NCBI RefSeq assembly: GCF_965137335.1
Contig: NZ_CBCRZD010000013.1
DNA from: Empedobacter stercoris
GTDB lineage: Bacteria; Bacteroidota; Bacteroidia; Flavobacteriales; Weeksellaceae
Length of the DNA: 64,000 nucleotides
Direction: 5' to 3' (one strand)
The notes under the pieces were generated by a model. That model searched no databases. It was not told the DNA's origin and worked only from the letters and a program-made list of their open reading frames with translations. Positions 1 to 6,552 of this stretch are shown here, piece by piece (position 1 is the stretch's first letter; each line of letters starts with the position of its first letter). Both the position numbers and the translations under genes were made by a program.

Positions 1-260
1 CATACAAAGTATGAGTAGAAAAGGAAATTGCTTAGATAATGCTATTATCGAGAATTTCTTCGGAATACTGAAATCGGAACTATTTTATTTACAAAAATTC
101 AAATCAATAGATGAGCTGAAGAAAGAAATAAAACAATACATTTACTATTACAATAACGATAGAATAAAATCGAACTTAAATAAAATGAGTCCGATAGAAT
201 ATCGAACTCATTTTTATAATTATTAATTTTTAATCTGTCCAAACTTTTGGGTGCAGTCTA
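1..260 (+). mobile_element. Right end of an IS3-family insertion sequence
   Basis: The window opens inside an insertion sequence. A transposase C-terminus ends at 226, and an IS3-like terminal inverted repeat follows at about 236-258 (reading TTTTGGGTGCAGTC at its outer end). The start of the element and any target-site duplication lie left of the window, so its length and subgroup cannot be given. The DNA just right of the repeat (266-279) looks like the second arm of a terminator hairpin, which suggests where the element landed. Confidence 0.8.
2..226 (+). CDS. IS3-family transposase (OrfB/InsF-like), C-terminal fragment
   Basis: The reading frame is open to the left edge, so the ATG at 11 is internal and the real start lies outside the window. 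The fragment carries the end of the rve integrase core. The motif GNCLDNAIIENFFGILKSE matches the last catalytic block of IS3/IS150 transposases, with the E of ENFF as the final acidic residue of the DDE triad. The tail YYYNNDRIKSNLNKMSPIEY is the usual IS3 ending. Nothing visible is broken in this part; whether the whole transposase is intact cannot be judged. Confidence 0.88.
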   Translation: MQSMSRKGNCLDNAIIENFFGILKSELFYLQKFKSIDELKKEIKQYIYYYNNDRIKSNLNKMSPIEYRTHFYNY

Positions 261-295
261 TGGTAAGTAACGCTTTTTGTTTATAAGTATTTTGA

Positions 296-796
296 TTATT
301 TAATTACTGCCAATGCCTGTTGATAATCTGGTTCTTGACCAATTTCTGGTACTTGTTCAGTATAGGCAATTTCTCCATTTGGATTAACAACTACAACAGC
401 ACGAGATAATAAACCATTTAACGGTCCGTCTACCATTTTTACACCATATGCATTTGCGAATTCTTCATTTTTGAAATCAGATAATGTTTCAACATTCTCT
501 AAGCCTTCGGCAGCACAAAAACGAGATAGAGCAAATGGTAAATCTTTCGAAATACACAAAACAACCGTATTTGGAGCAGAAGAAACTTCTTGATTAAATG
601 TTCGTACAGATTGTGCACAAACTCCAGTGTCAACACTTGGAAAAATATTTAAAACAACATTTTTTCCAGCGTAATCAGCCAATGTTTTTTCACTTAAATC
701 ACCAGCTGTTAAAGCAAAAGTTGGAGCTTTTTCACCAACTGTTGGTAAACTTCCTCCCGTATGAATTGGATTTCCTTTAAATGTAATTTGAGCCAT
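296..796 (-). CDS. tpx: Thiol peroxidase, atypical 2-Cys peroxiredoxin
   Basis: Periplasm- or cytosol-facing peroxidase that reduces H2O2 and alkyl hydroperoxides with thioredoxin. At 166 aa it has the normal Tpx length. The motif PSVDTGVC puts the peroxidatic cysteine at C60 (with T57), and C94 in the SRFC segment is placed like the resolving cysteine C95 of the E. coli enzyme; C81 is additional. It is transcribed divergently from the aminotransferase gene. A -7 box TAATTTTG on the minus strand (845 to 838) fits its promoter. It is monocistronic, with IS-derived DNA downstream. Confidence 0.95.
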   Translation of the reverse strand: MAQITFKGNPIHTGGSLPTVGEKAPTFALTAGDLSEKTLADYAGKNVVLNIFPSVDTGVCAQSVRTFNQEVSSAPNTVVLCISKDLPFALSRFCAAEGLENVETLSDFKNEEFANAYGVKMVDGPLNGLLSRAVVVVNPNGEIAYTEQVPEIGQEPDYQQALAVIK

Positions 797-837
797 AATT
801 TTTTGTTTTATTATCGATTTTTAATGATTAAAAGTAA

Positions 838-845
838 CAAAATTA
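838..845 (-). promoter_or_regulatory. -7 box of tpx promoter (TAATTTTG)
   Basis: Matches the Bacteroidota TAnnTTTG -7 consensus on the minus strand, about 42 bp upstream of the tpx ATG. No clear -33 TTTG is seen. Confidence 0.5.
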
Positions 846-907
846 TACGGAGAATAAAGTATCTTCGCATTATTAAATTGTTACACTACAAATAACTCAC
901 AAATATT

Positions 908-2089
908 ATGCAACTTTCAAAGCGTTTACAAAATTTGAAACCATCTGCAACAATTGCAATGTCTGCAAAAGCAAGAGAATTAAAATCACAAGGAATTGAT
1001 GTGATTAGTTTAAGTATTGGAGAACCAGATTTCAATACGCCAGATTTTATCAAGGATGCGGCAAAAAAGGCAATCGATGAAAATTATTCAGGTTATCCTC
1101 CAATTGCTGGATATGCAGATTTGAAGGAAACGATTTGTAAGAAATTTAAGCGTGATAATAACATCGACTATTCTCCTAATCAAATCGTTGTTTCTACAGG
1201 TGCGAAACAATCTATTTATAATGTATTGCAAGCGATTGTAGACGAGGGAATGGAAGTGATTATTCCAACACCTTATTGGGTTTCTTATTCTGATATTGTC
1301 GAGTTATCAGGTGGTACACCAGTCTTTGTAGAAGGTGCTTTAGAAGCTGATTTCAAAATTACACCAACGCAATTAGAAGCCGCAATTACAGATAAAACGC
1401 GAGCTATAATCTATTCTTCTCCATGTAATCCTTCAGGATCTGTTTATACAAAAGAGGAATTAAAAGGTTTGGCTGAGGTTTTAGCGAAATATCCAGATGT
1501 AATTATAATTTCGGACGAAATTTATGAACACATTGTTTATGGAGAGAAAAATGTTTCGATTGCATCTTTTCCAGAAGTATATAATCAAACCGTAACTGTA
1601 AATGGTTTAGCAAAAGCATTTGCAATGACAGGTTGGAGAATTGGTTTCATAGGAGCGTCAGCTTGGTTGGCTAAAGCCTGCGAAACCTTACAAGGTCAAG
1701 TAACTTCAGGAGCAAATTCTATTGCACAACGTGCGGCGATTACAGCTTTAGAAGCAGATCCAAGCGCTGTTCAATATATGGTTGAAGCTTTTGCAGAGCG
1801 TCGCGAATTGATGTTAGGTTGGGCAAAAGAAATTCCTACATTTAAAGTAAACGAGCCAAAAGGAGCTTTTTATTTGTTTCCAGATGTGACAGCAACTTTC
1901 GGAAATACCTATAAAGGCGTAACAATAAACAATGCAGATGATTTAGCATTATATTTATTAGAACATGCACAGGTTGCAGTTGTTTCGGGTTCTGCTTTCG
2001 GATCGAAAAATTGTATACGTATGTCGTATGCAGCATCTGTTGATGAATTGAGAGAAGCAATGACACGCATCAAAAATGCTTTAGCGTAA
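908..2089 (+). CDS. PLP-dependent class I/II aminotransferase (aspartate aminotransferase-like)
   Basis: 393 aa, fold-type I aminotransferase of the AAT gamma group. The PLP-binding set is visible: N174 in SPCNPSG, D203 and Y206 in SDEIYEH, the Schiff-base lysine K236 in NGLAKAFAMTGWRIGF, and a C-terminal arginine in the SFAFGSKNCIRMSYA-like segment. The likely reaction is transfer of amino groups between aspartate (or aromatic amino acids) and 2-oxoglutarate; the exact substrate cannot be told from sequence. The gene stands alone and ends in a strong hairpin. A weak -7-like TATCTTCG is found at 860-867. Confidence 0.92.
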   Translation: MQLSKRLQNLKPSATIAMSAKARELKSQGIDVISLSIGEPDFNTPDFIKDAAKKAIDENYSGYPPIAGYADLKETICKKFKRDNNIDYSPNQIVVSTGAKQSIYNVLQAIVDEGMEVIIPTPYWVSYSDIVELSGGTPVFVEGALEADFKITPTQLEAAITDKTRAIIYSSPCNPSGSVYTKEELKGLAEVLAKYPDVIIISDEIYEHIVYGEKNVSIASFPEVYNQTVTVNGLAKAFAMTGWRIGFIGASAWLAKACETLQGQVTSGANSIAQRAAITALEADPSAVQYMVEAFAERRELMLGWAKEIPTFKVNEPKGAFYLFPDVTATFGNTYKGVTINNADDLALYLLEHAQVAVVSGSAFGSKNCIRMSYAASVDELREAMTRIKNALA

Positions 2090-2112
2090 ATTAAAATTGA
2101 AATAAACACCAA

Positions 2113-2143
2113 AATCCTCAAGTTTTTCTTGGGGATTTTTTAT
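2113..2143 (+). terminator. Rho-independent terminator of the aminotransferase gene
   Basis: The 10-bp stem AATCCTCAAG/CTTGGGGATT (2113-2122 and 2128-2137, one G-U pair) has a T5 loop and is followed by TTTTAT. Confidence 0.9.
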
Positions 2144-2242
2144 GAATCAAAATATTATTAAAATAATTACGAAAACAACATTCAATATTTCAATTAATTA
2201 GCCTGTTTATGCTACTTTTTATTAAAAATATTTCAAAAAAGA

Positions 2243-2275
2243 TTTGTTTTAATCGAAAATAACCTCTTATATTTG
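2243..2275 (+). promoter_or_regulatory. Promoter of tRNA-Met
   Basis: A -33 TTTG (2243-2246) and a -7 TATATTTG (2268-2275) with 21 bp between them match the Bacteroidota sigma-ABfr consensus. Transcription should start about 8 bp upstream of the mature tRNA. Confidence 0.75.
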
Positions 2276-2290
2276 CACCACCAAAAACAA

Positions 2291-2364
2291 GGCGAGGTAG
2301 CTCAGATGGTTAGAGCGCAGGATTCATAACCCTGAGGTCGGCAGTTCGATTCTGCTCTTCGCTA
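2291..2364 (+). tRNA. tRNA-Met (anticodon CAT)
   Basis: 74-nt cloverleaf. The acceptor stem GGCGAGG pairs with CTTCGCT (2357-2363), the D-arm is GCTCAGATGGTTAGAGC, the anticodon CAT is at 2325-2327 within CAGGATTCATAACCCTG, and the T-arm contains GTTCGATTC. The paired first acceptor position argues for an elongator Met tRNA rather than the initiator, which normally has an unpaired position 1-72. A tRNA-Ile2 with a lysidine-modified CAT cannot be fully excluded by eye. The 3' CCA is not encoded (CAA follows the discriminator A). Confidence 0.93.
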
Positions 2365-2372
2365 CAACTTCA

Positions 2373-2404
2373 AAGACAAATTCACAATTGAATTTGTCTT
2401 TTTT
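2373..2404 (+). terminator. Terminator after tRNA-Met
   Basis: The perfect 12-bp stem AAGACAAATTCA/TGAATTTGTCTT has a 4-nt loop (CAAT) and runs straight into a T tract. Confidence 0.88.
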
Positions 2405-2511
2405 ATTTTCATTAAATATTATTAGACTTCTGATGATAATCATCGATTAATCTATTCAAATTCATTAAATTTGCATTCAATTTAGTAGCGTTCTAAATAA
2501 AATCTTAAAAA

Positions 2512-3564
2512 ATGATTCAAACAGATATAGTTATCATCGGGGCTGGTCCTACAGGGCTTTTTGCCGTTTTCGAAGCAGGTTTATTAAAAATGAGATGTCA
2601 TATTATTGATGCACTTCCTCAACCAGGAGGACAATTAACGGAATTGTATCCTAAGAAACCAATTTTTGATATTCCTGGTTATCCTTCTGTTGGTGCAGGT
2701 GAATTGATTGATAATTTGATGGAGCAAATTAAACAATTTGAGCCAGGCTTTACTTTGAATGAGCAAGCAACGACAATTGATAAGCAAGAAGACGGAACGT
2801 TCATTGTGACGACTAATAAAGGAACACAAGTTCACGGAAAAGCGGTTGCAATTGCTGGGGGATTAGGTTCTTTTGAGCCTCGTAAACCAATGATTGAAAA
2901 CATTGCAGACTATGAAGAGAAAGGTGTTGAGTATTTTGTAAAAACTCCTGAATTGTTTCGCGACAAAAAAATTGTGATTGCAGGTGGAGGAGATTCTGCT
3001 TTGGATTGGTCGATTTTCTTGGCTGATGTTGCTGCAGAAGTAACTTTAGTTCACAGACGTAATGAATTCCGTGGAGCATTAGATTCTGTTGATAAGGTTA
3101 TTGAATTGAAAAAAGCGGGTAAAATTAATCTAATAACTCCTGCTGAAATTACTGGAATAAAAGGTGATGGAAAAGTAGAAAATTTGGTAATCGAAAAAGA
3201 AGGTGAAACTTTTGAAATTGAAACAGATTATTTTATTCCATTATTTGGACTTTCTCCAAAATTAGGACCGATTGCGAATTGGGGATTGGAGATTGAGAAA
3301 AATGCGATCAAAGTAAATAATGCATTAGATTATCAAACAAATATCGAAGGAATTTATGCGATTGGTGACGTTAATACCTATCCAGGGAAATTGAAATTAA
3401 TTTTATGTGGTTTCCACGAAGCAACTTTAATGTGTCAATCTGTTTACAGTCGAATGAATCCAGGTAAAAAATTTGTGTTAAAATACACAACAGTTTCTGG
3501 TGTAGATGGTTTTGACGGAACACGTAAAGAAGCCGAAAAAGCAGTTGTTAAAGCAATTGATTAA
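2512..3564 (+). CDS. Ferredoxin--NADP(+) reductase, thioredoxin-reductase-like (type 2)
   Basis: 350-aa FAD enzyme that exchanges electrons between NADPH and ferredoxin or flavodoxin. The N-terminal dinucleotide motif GAGPTGLFAVFEAG (from G10) binds FAD. A second nucleotide motif, GGGDSALDW, binds NADP. GDVNTYPGK near the C-terminus is the FAD-closing motif of this family. There is no CxxC between the two domains, which separates it from true thioredoxin reductase and fits the YumC/FNR2 group. A 2Fe-2S ferredoxin gene lies 2.6 kb downstream, a possible but unproven partner. A -7-like TAAATTTG lies at 2466-2473. Confidence 0.92.
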   Translation: MIQTDIVIIGAGPTGLFAVFEAGLLKMRCHIIDALPQPGGQLTELYPKKPIFDIPGYPSVGAGELIDNLMEQIKQFEPGFTLNEQATTIDKQEDGTFIVTTNKGTQVHGKAVAIAGGLGSFEPRKPMIENIADYEEKGVEYFVKTPELFRDKKIVIAGGGDSALDWSIFLADVAAEVTLVHRRNEFRGALDSVDKVIELKKAGKINLITPAEITGIKGDGKVENLVIEKEGETFEIETDYFIPLFGLSPKLGPIANWGLEIEKNAIKVNNALDYQTNIEGIYAIGDVNTYPGKLKLILCGFHEATLMCQSVYSRMNPGKKFVLKYTTVSGVDGFDGTRKEAEKAVVKAID

Positions 3565-3595
3565 ATGAAATAAAAATTTTATAGAAATATTTTTT

Positions 3596-3627
3596 AAACC
3601 TTTTACACATCGTGTAGAAGGTTTTTT
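3596..3627 (+). terminator. Bidirectional terminator between convergent genes
   Basis: The 13-bp stem AAACCTTTTACAC/GTGTAGAAGGTTT (one G-U pair) has a 3-nt loop, with T-rich DNA on the plus side and A-rich DNA on the left. It can end the reductase gene and the minus-strand outer-membrane gene whose stop is at 3630. Confidence 0.85.
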
Positions 3628-3629
3628 TA

Positions 3630-5075
3630 TTAATCACAAAAACATTCTTCTCTACTTCGTCTTTTAGCTTCATTATCCCAAAAAGGATAAAATTTTAATC
3701 CAAAATAAAAGTTGGCAGCATTCAATTTTTTCTGCTTAAAAACGATTGGAATTGCATTGTCACTTCCCAAAATTAGCGGTCCAATTCTTACATAACCACC
3801 AAAGGTTACATTCTCGTAATCATAGATAGAAAGAGAAGGACCTATTCCAAAACCATCTTTTTGTATGGTATAAGACGTTTGCAAAACATTTGTTCTTTTC
3901 AAACTATTTTCAAATACAGGAACTCGTTGTATCCAATTGATATTCCAATAATGATTTTCGATGATTTTTTTACTTAAATTAAGATGTAAACTCGTTGGTA
4001 AACCGATTGAAAAATTATTTCCCGTTTTAGATTGTGTTTCATCACCATAAACCTCTTTGCTCAAAATGCCTAAATATTGATCAATGCTTTCAAAATCAAC
4101 TCTATCTAAATTTGGATTGTTACGAAGTTGAACTCTTTGCGAAGGATTGTAGAAATGATGGTTGTCGCCTCTGAATTTCACCAAACCAACATCTAATAAA
4201 TTGACAGAAAATTTAAAATCATATAGTTCGTCATTTATTCTTCTATTCACAAATGCAATTCCTAAATCTATTCCTATTCCATTTCCTCTATTGCGAAGAA
4301 TGTATTTATCGCGATCAAAATCATAGTTAGTTGAATATCCTGCTTCTATGTCATAATTCGAAGCATAAATATCTGCATCAGGATTGTCAGTTGTACTTGT
4401 TATAGTTGGTTCTGCTTCTAATTTTATTGCATTTTTACTTTTGATATATGCGCCGTCTAAACCTAATAGATATTTAATATTTGCACCAATAATTACTTCA
4501 GAAGTGTTTGTTGTGTATAAATTTGTCGCAACATTTACGCCTAATTCAGCCCAATTCATTGCATTTGTATTTGTAGGTTCAAACGCATAATTTTTTGGTT
4601 CTATTTCATTCTGATTACTAAAACGAAAATAATTATCTAAATCTTTAATAGAACCTTGTGTACGAAGCCGAGTAAAAATACCAAATCGAAATGTTTGATT
4701 ATTAATTCTCTTTTTAAAAGAAACGGAAGGTCCCATAATGTCATTTTCTAAATGATAAGAAATAGTATTTTTAGTTGTGAAATCTAAAATGTTAGAATGT
4801 GTTTCTCCTATTATTCCAACTTTGATATTGGCTGATTTTGTTTCACCTTTTATTAAACCTAATACATTTTGATCGGATATGTAAGCGTAATCATTTCTGA
4901 ATAAAATATCCTCAGAAATAATATTTACATCCCATTTATTTGGATTGAAGTAGGAATTGGTTGGAGAAAATACAACTCCATTAATTCCGTTATATTGATC
5001 ATTGTTAAAAGATAAAATATTTTGTCCAAAAACTAAATTTGAACAAAAAATAACGGTTAATAGAAGTTTTTTCAA
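3630..5075 (-). CDS. Predicted outer-membrane beta-barrel protein, DUF5723-like
   Basis: 481 aa with a clear signal peptide (MKKLLLTVIFCSNLVFGQ). The early segment QYNGINGVVFSPTNSYFNPNKWDVNI resembles the start of DUF5723 barrel proteins, where exported Bacteroidota proteins list a lipid-facing N-P-A/T turn. The rest is rich in alternating hydrophobic and polar residues and aromatic strand ends (for example YFGLKFYPFWD near the C-terminus), as in FadL/PorV-type barrels. No specific substrate or pathway can be named. It is flanked by terminators on both sides and so is probably transcribed alone. Confidence 0.62.
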   Translation of the reverse strand: MKKLLLTVIFCSNLVFGQNILSFNNDQYNGINGVVFSPTNSYFNPNKWDVNIISEDILFRNDYAYISDQNVLGLIKGETKSANIKVGIIGETHSNILDFTTKNTISYHLENDIMGPSVSFKKRINNQTFRFGIFTRLRTQGSIKDLDNYFRFSNQNEIEPKNYAFEPTNTNAMNWAELGVNVATNLYTTNTSEVIIGANIKYLLGLDGAYIKSKNAIKLEAEPTITSTTDNPDADIYASNYDIEAGYSTNYDFDRDKYILRNRGNGIGIDLGIAFVNRRINDELYDFKFSVNLLDVGLVKFRGDNHHFYNPSQRVQLRNNPNLDRVDFESIDQYLGILSKEVYGDETQSKTGNNFSIGLPTSLHLNLSKKIIENHYWNINWIQRVPVFENSLKRTNVLQTSYTIQKDGFGIGPSLSIYDYENVTFGGYVRIGPLILGSDNAIPIVFKQKKLNAANFYFGLKFYPFWDNEAKRRSREECFCD

Positions 5076-5140
5076 ATGATTAAATTTTTTTAAAAATAAG
5101 AAAAATCAATTGAAATAAATTACGGTTTTACGTACAGCTC

Positions 5141-5166
5141 AAAAAAAGAGTTTCAATTTGAAACCC
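5141..5166 (-). terminator. Terminator of the AIM24-family gene
   Basis: On the minus strand GGGTTTC/GAAACTC (5166-5160 and 5154-5148) forms a stem with a 5-nt loop, followed by a run of seven T. Confidence 0.8.
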
Positions 5167-5185
5167 TTCTTTATAAAATTAAATT

Positions 5186-5977
5186 TTAATCACCATCAAT
5201 TAATCTTCCTAATCCTCCTAATATAGAGCCTTCTCCTTGAGAAGAACCACCTGCAGAAGGTGCATGAGCGATAATACGATCAGCCAAACGACTGAAAGGT
5301 AACGATTGAATATAGACGACTCCAGGACCTCTTAATGTTGCAAAGAAAACACCTTCTCCTCCAAAAAAAGTATTCTTGATTCCGCCTACGAATTCGATGT
5401 CATAATGTACAGATTGTTCAAAACCTACAATACAACCCGTGTCTACTTTCAGAACTTCTCCTGCTTGTAAAACACGACGATATAATGTTCCTCCAGCATG
5501 AATAAAAGCCATTCCATCACCTTCTAACTTTTGCATGATAAATCCTTCGCCACCAAAAAGACCAGTTCCTAATTTTTTGTTGAATTCTATTCCAACCGAA
5601 ACACCTTTTGCTGCGCAAAGAAAAGCATCTTTCTGACATATAAATTTACCATTTACTTCTGGTAGATCAATCGGAACAATTTTTCCTGGGTATGGTGCCG
5701 CAAAAGAAGCTTTCTTTTTTCCTTGTCCATAGTTGGTATAAGACGTCATAAACAATCCTTCTCCAGTTAACATACGTTTTCCAGCATTCAATAATTTTCC
5801 GAAAATTCCGCCACTTTGTTGCGAACCATCACCAAATATAGTTTCCATTTTTACGCCATCATCCATCATCATAAAACTACCTGCTTCAGCTACAACAGTT
5901 TCTTGTGGATCTAATTCAATTTCGACGAATTGCATTTCTTCGCCATATATTTTATAATCTATTTCGTGTGCATTCAT
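5186..5977 (-). CDS. AIM24 / TIGR00266 family protein
   Basis: 263 aa. It shows the recurring beta-strand and glycine pattern of the AIM24 family, whose bacterial members are cytosolic beta-sandwich proteins of unknown biochemical role. Recognisable stretches are ETVVAEAGSFMMMDDGV near residue 35, GGEGFIMQKLEGDGMAFIHAGG around 140-160, and GGEGVFFATLRGPGVVYIQS near 210. The C-terminal 35 residues are Gly/Ser rich and probably disordered. It is monocistronic, with its own terminator at 5141-5166. No function is claimed. Confidence 0.82.
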   Translation of the reverse strand: MNAHEIDYKIYGEEMQFVEIELDPQETVVAEAGSFMMMDDGVKMETIFGDGSQQSGGIFGKLLNAGKRMLTGEGLFMTSYTNYGQGKKKASFAAPYPGKIVPIDLPEVNGKFICQKDAFLCAAKGVSVGIEFNKKLGTGLFGGEGFIMQKLEGDGMAFIHAGGTLYRRVLQAGEVLKVDTGCIVGFEQSVHYDIEFVGGIKNTFFGGEGVFFATLRGPGVVYIQSLPFSRLADRIIAHAPSAGGSSQGEGSILGGLGRLIDGD

Positions 5978-6095
5978 TTTTTAAAATTTTATAGAATTAG
6001 TAGACAAAATACGGATTTCGTAACAAAACTTATTTAAAATTATTATTAAATATTAACCAATGAGGCATATTCTTTTTTTCAAGATAAACAATCCG

Positions 6096-6103
6096 TATTT
6101 TTG
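6096..6103 (+). promoter_or_regulatory. -7 box of ferredoxin promoter (TATTTTTG)
   Basis: A TAnnTTTG match that ends 20 bp before the ATG at 6124, giving a short leader of about 15 nt. No clear -33 box. Confidence 0.5.
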
Positions 6104-6123
6104 TATTACTTGAAAGAACTATT

Positions 6124-6456
6124 ATGGCAGACATAAAAATAACAATTATAGACAGAGAAGGTGTTTCGCACGAAGTGGATGCACCAACAGATATGAATAT
6201 GAATATAATGGAGTTAGTTCGTGCTTACGAATTAGCACCAGAAGGAACTATCGGCGTTTGTGGAGGAATGGCGATGTGTGCTTCATGTCAATGTTATGTT
6301 TTAACTCCAGAAATTTCTTTACCAGAAATGAATCCAGATGAAGATGCAATGTTAGCAGAAGCTTTTAATGTAAAAGAAAACTCAAGATTGGGTTGTCAGT
6401 TACATTTATCGGATGAAATGGATGGATTGGTGATCGAATTAGCACCAGAATATTAA
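6124..6456 (+). CDS. 2Fe-2S ferredoxin (adrenodoxin/Isc type)
   Basis: 110 aa, the usual length of small plant- and vertebrate-type 2Fe-2S ferredoxins. The cluster ligands are C46, C52, C55 and C91, in the arrangement C-x5-C-x2-C...C (GVCGGMAMCASC and GCQLHL). C57 is an additional cysteine next to the cluster. LGCQLHLSDEMDGLVIELAP is the adrenodoxin-like C-terminal signature. It probably carries electrons to cluster assembly or oxygenase-type partners. It is monocistronic; a weak hairpin follows. Confidence 0.92.
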   Translation: MADIKITIIDREGVSHEVDAPTDMNMNIMELVRAYELAPEGTIGVCGGMAMCASCQCYVLTPEISLPEMNPDEDAMLAEAFNVKENSRLGCQLHLSDEMDGLVIELAPEY

Positions 6457-6467
6457 ATTTTAGTTTT

Positions 6468-6499
6468 ACGTAGTGCGTGATAAGTTCTACGTTTTTTTT
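6468..6499 (+). terminator. Weak terminator after ferredoxin
   Basis: A 6-bp stem, ACGTAG/CTACGT, with a 13-nt loop is followed directly by an eight-T tract. The stem is short and the loop long, so strength is uncertain. Confidence 0.5.
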
Positions 6500-6552
6500 A
6501 TTAAAATATCGTTGAACGTAAAACGTTAGGCGTAATACTTAAAACTTATTAA

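Noticed and set aside
2291..2364. Initiator tRNA-fMet
   Set aside because: The first acceptor pair is formed and the anticodon stem lacks three G-C pairs, so an elongator Met tRNA is more likely.
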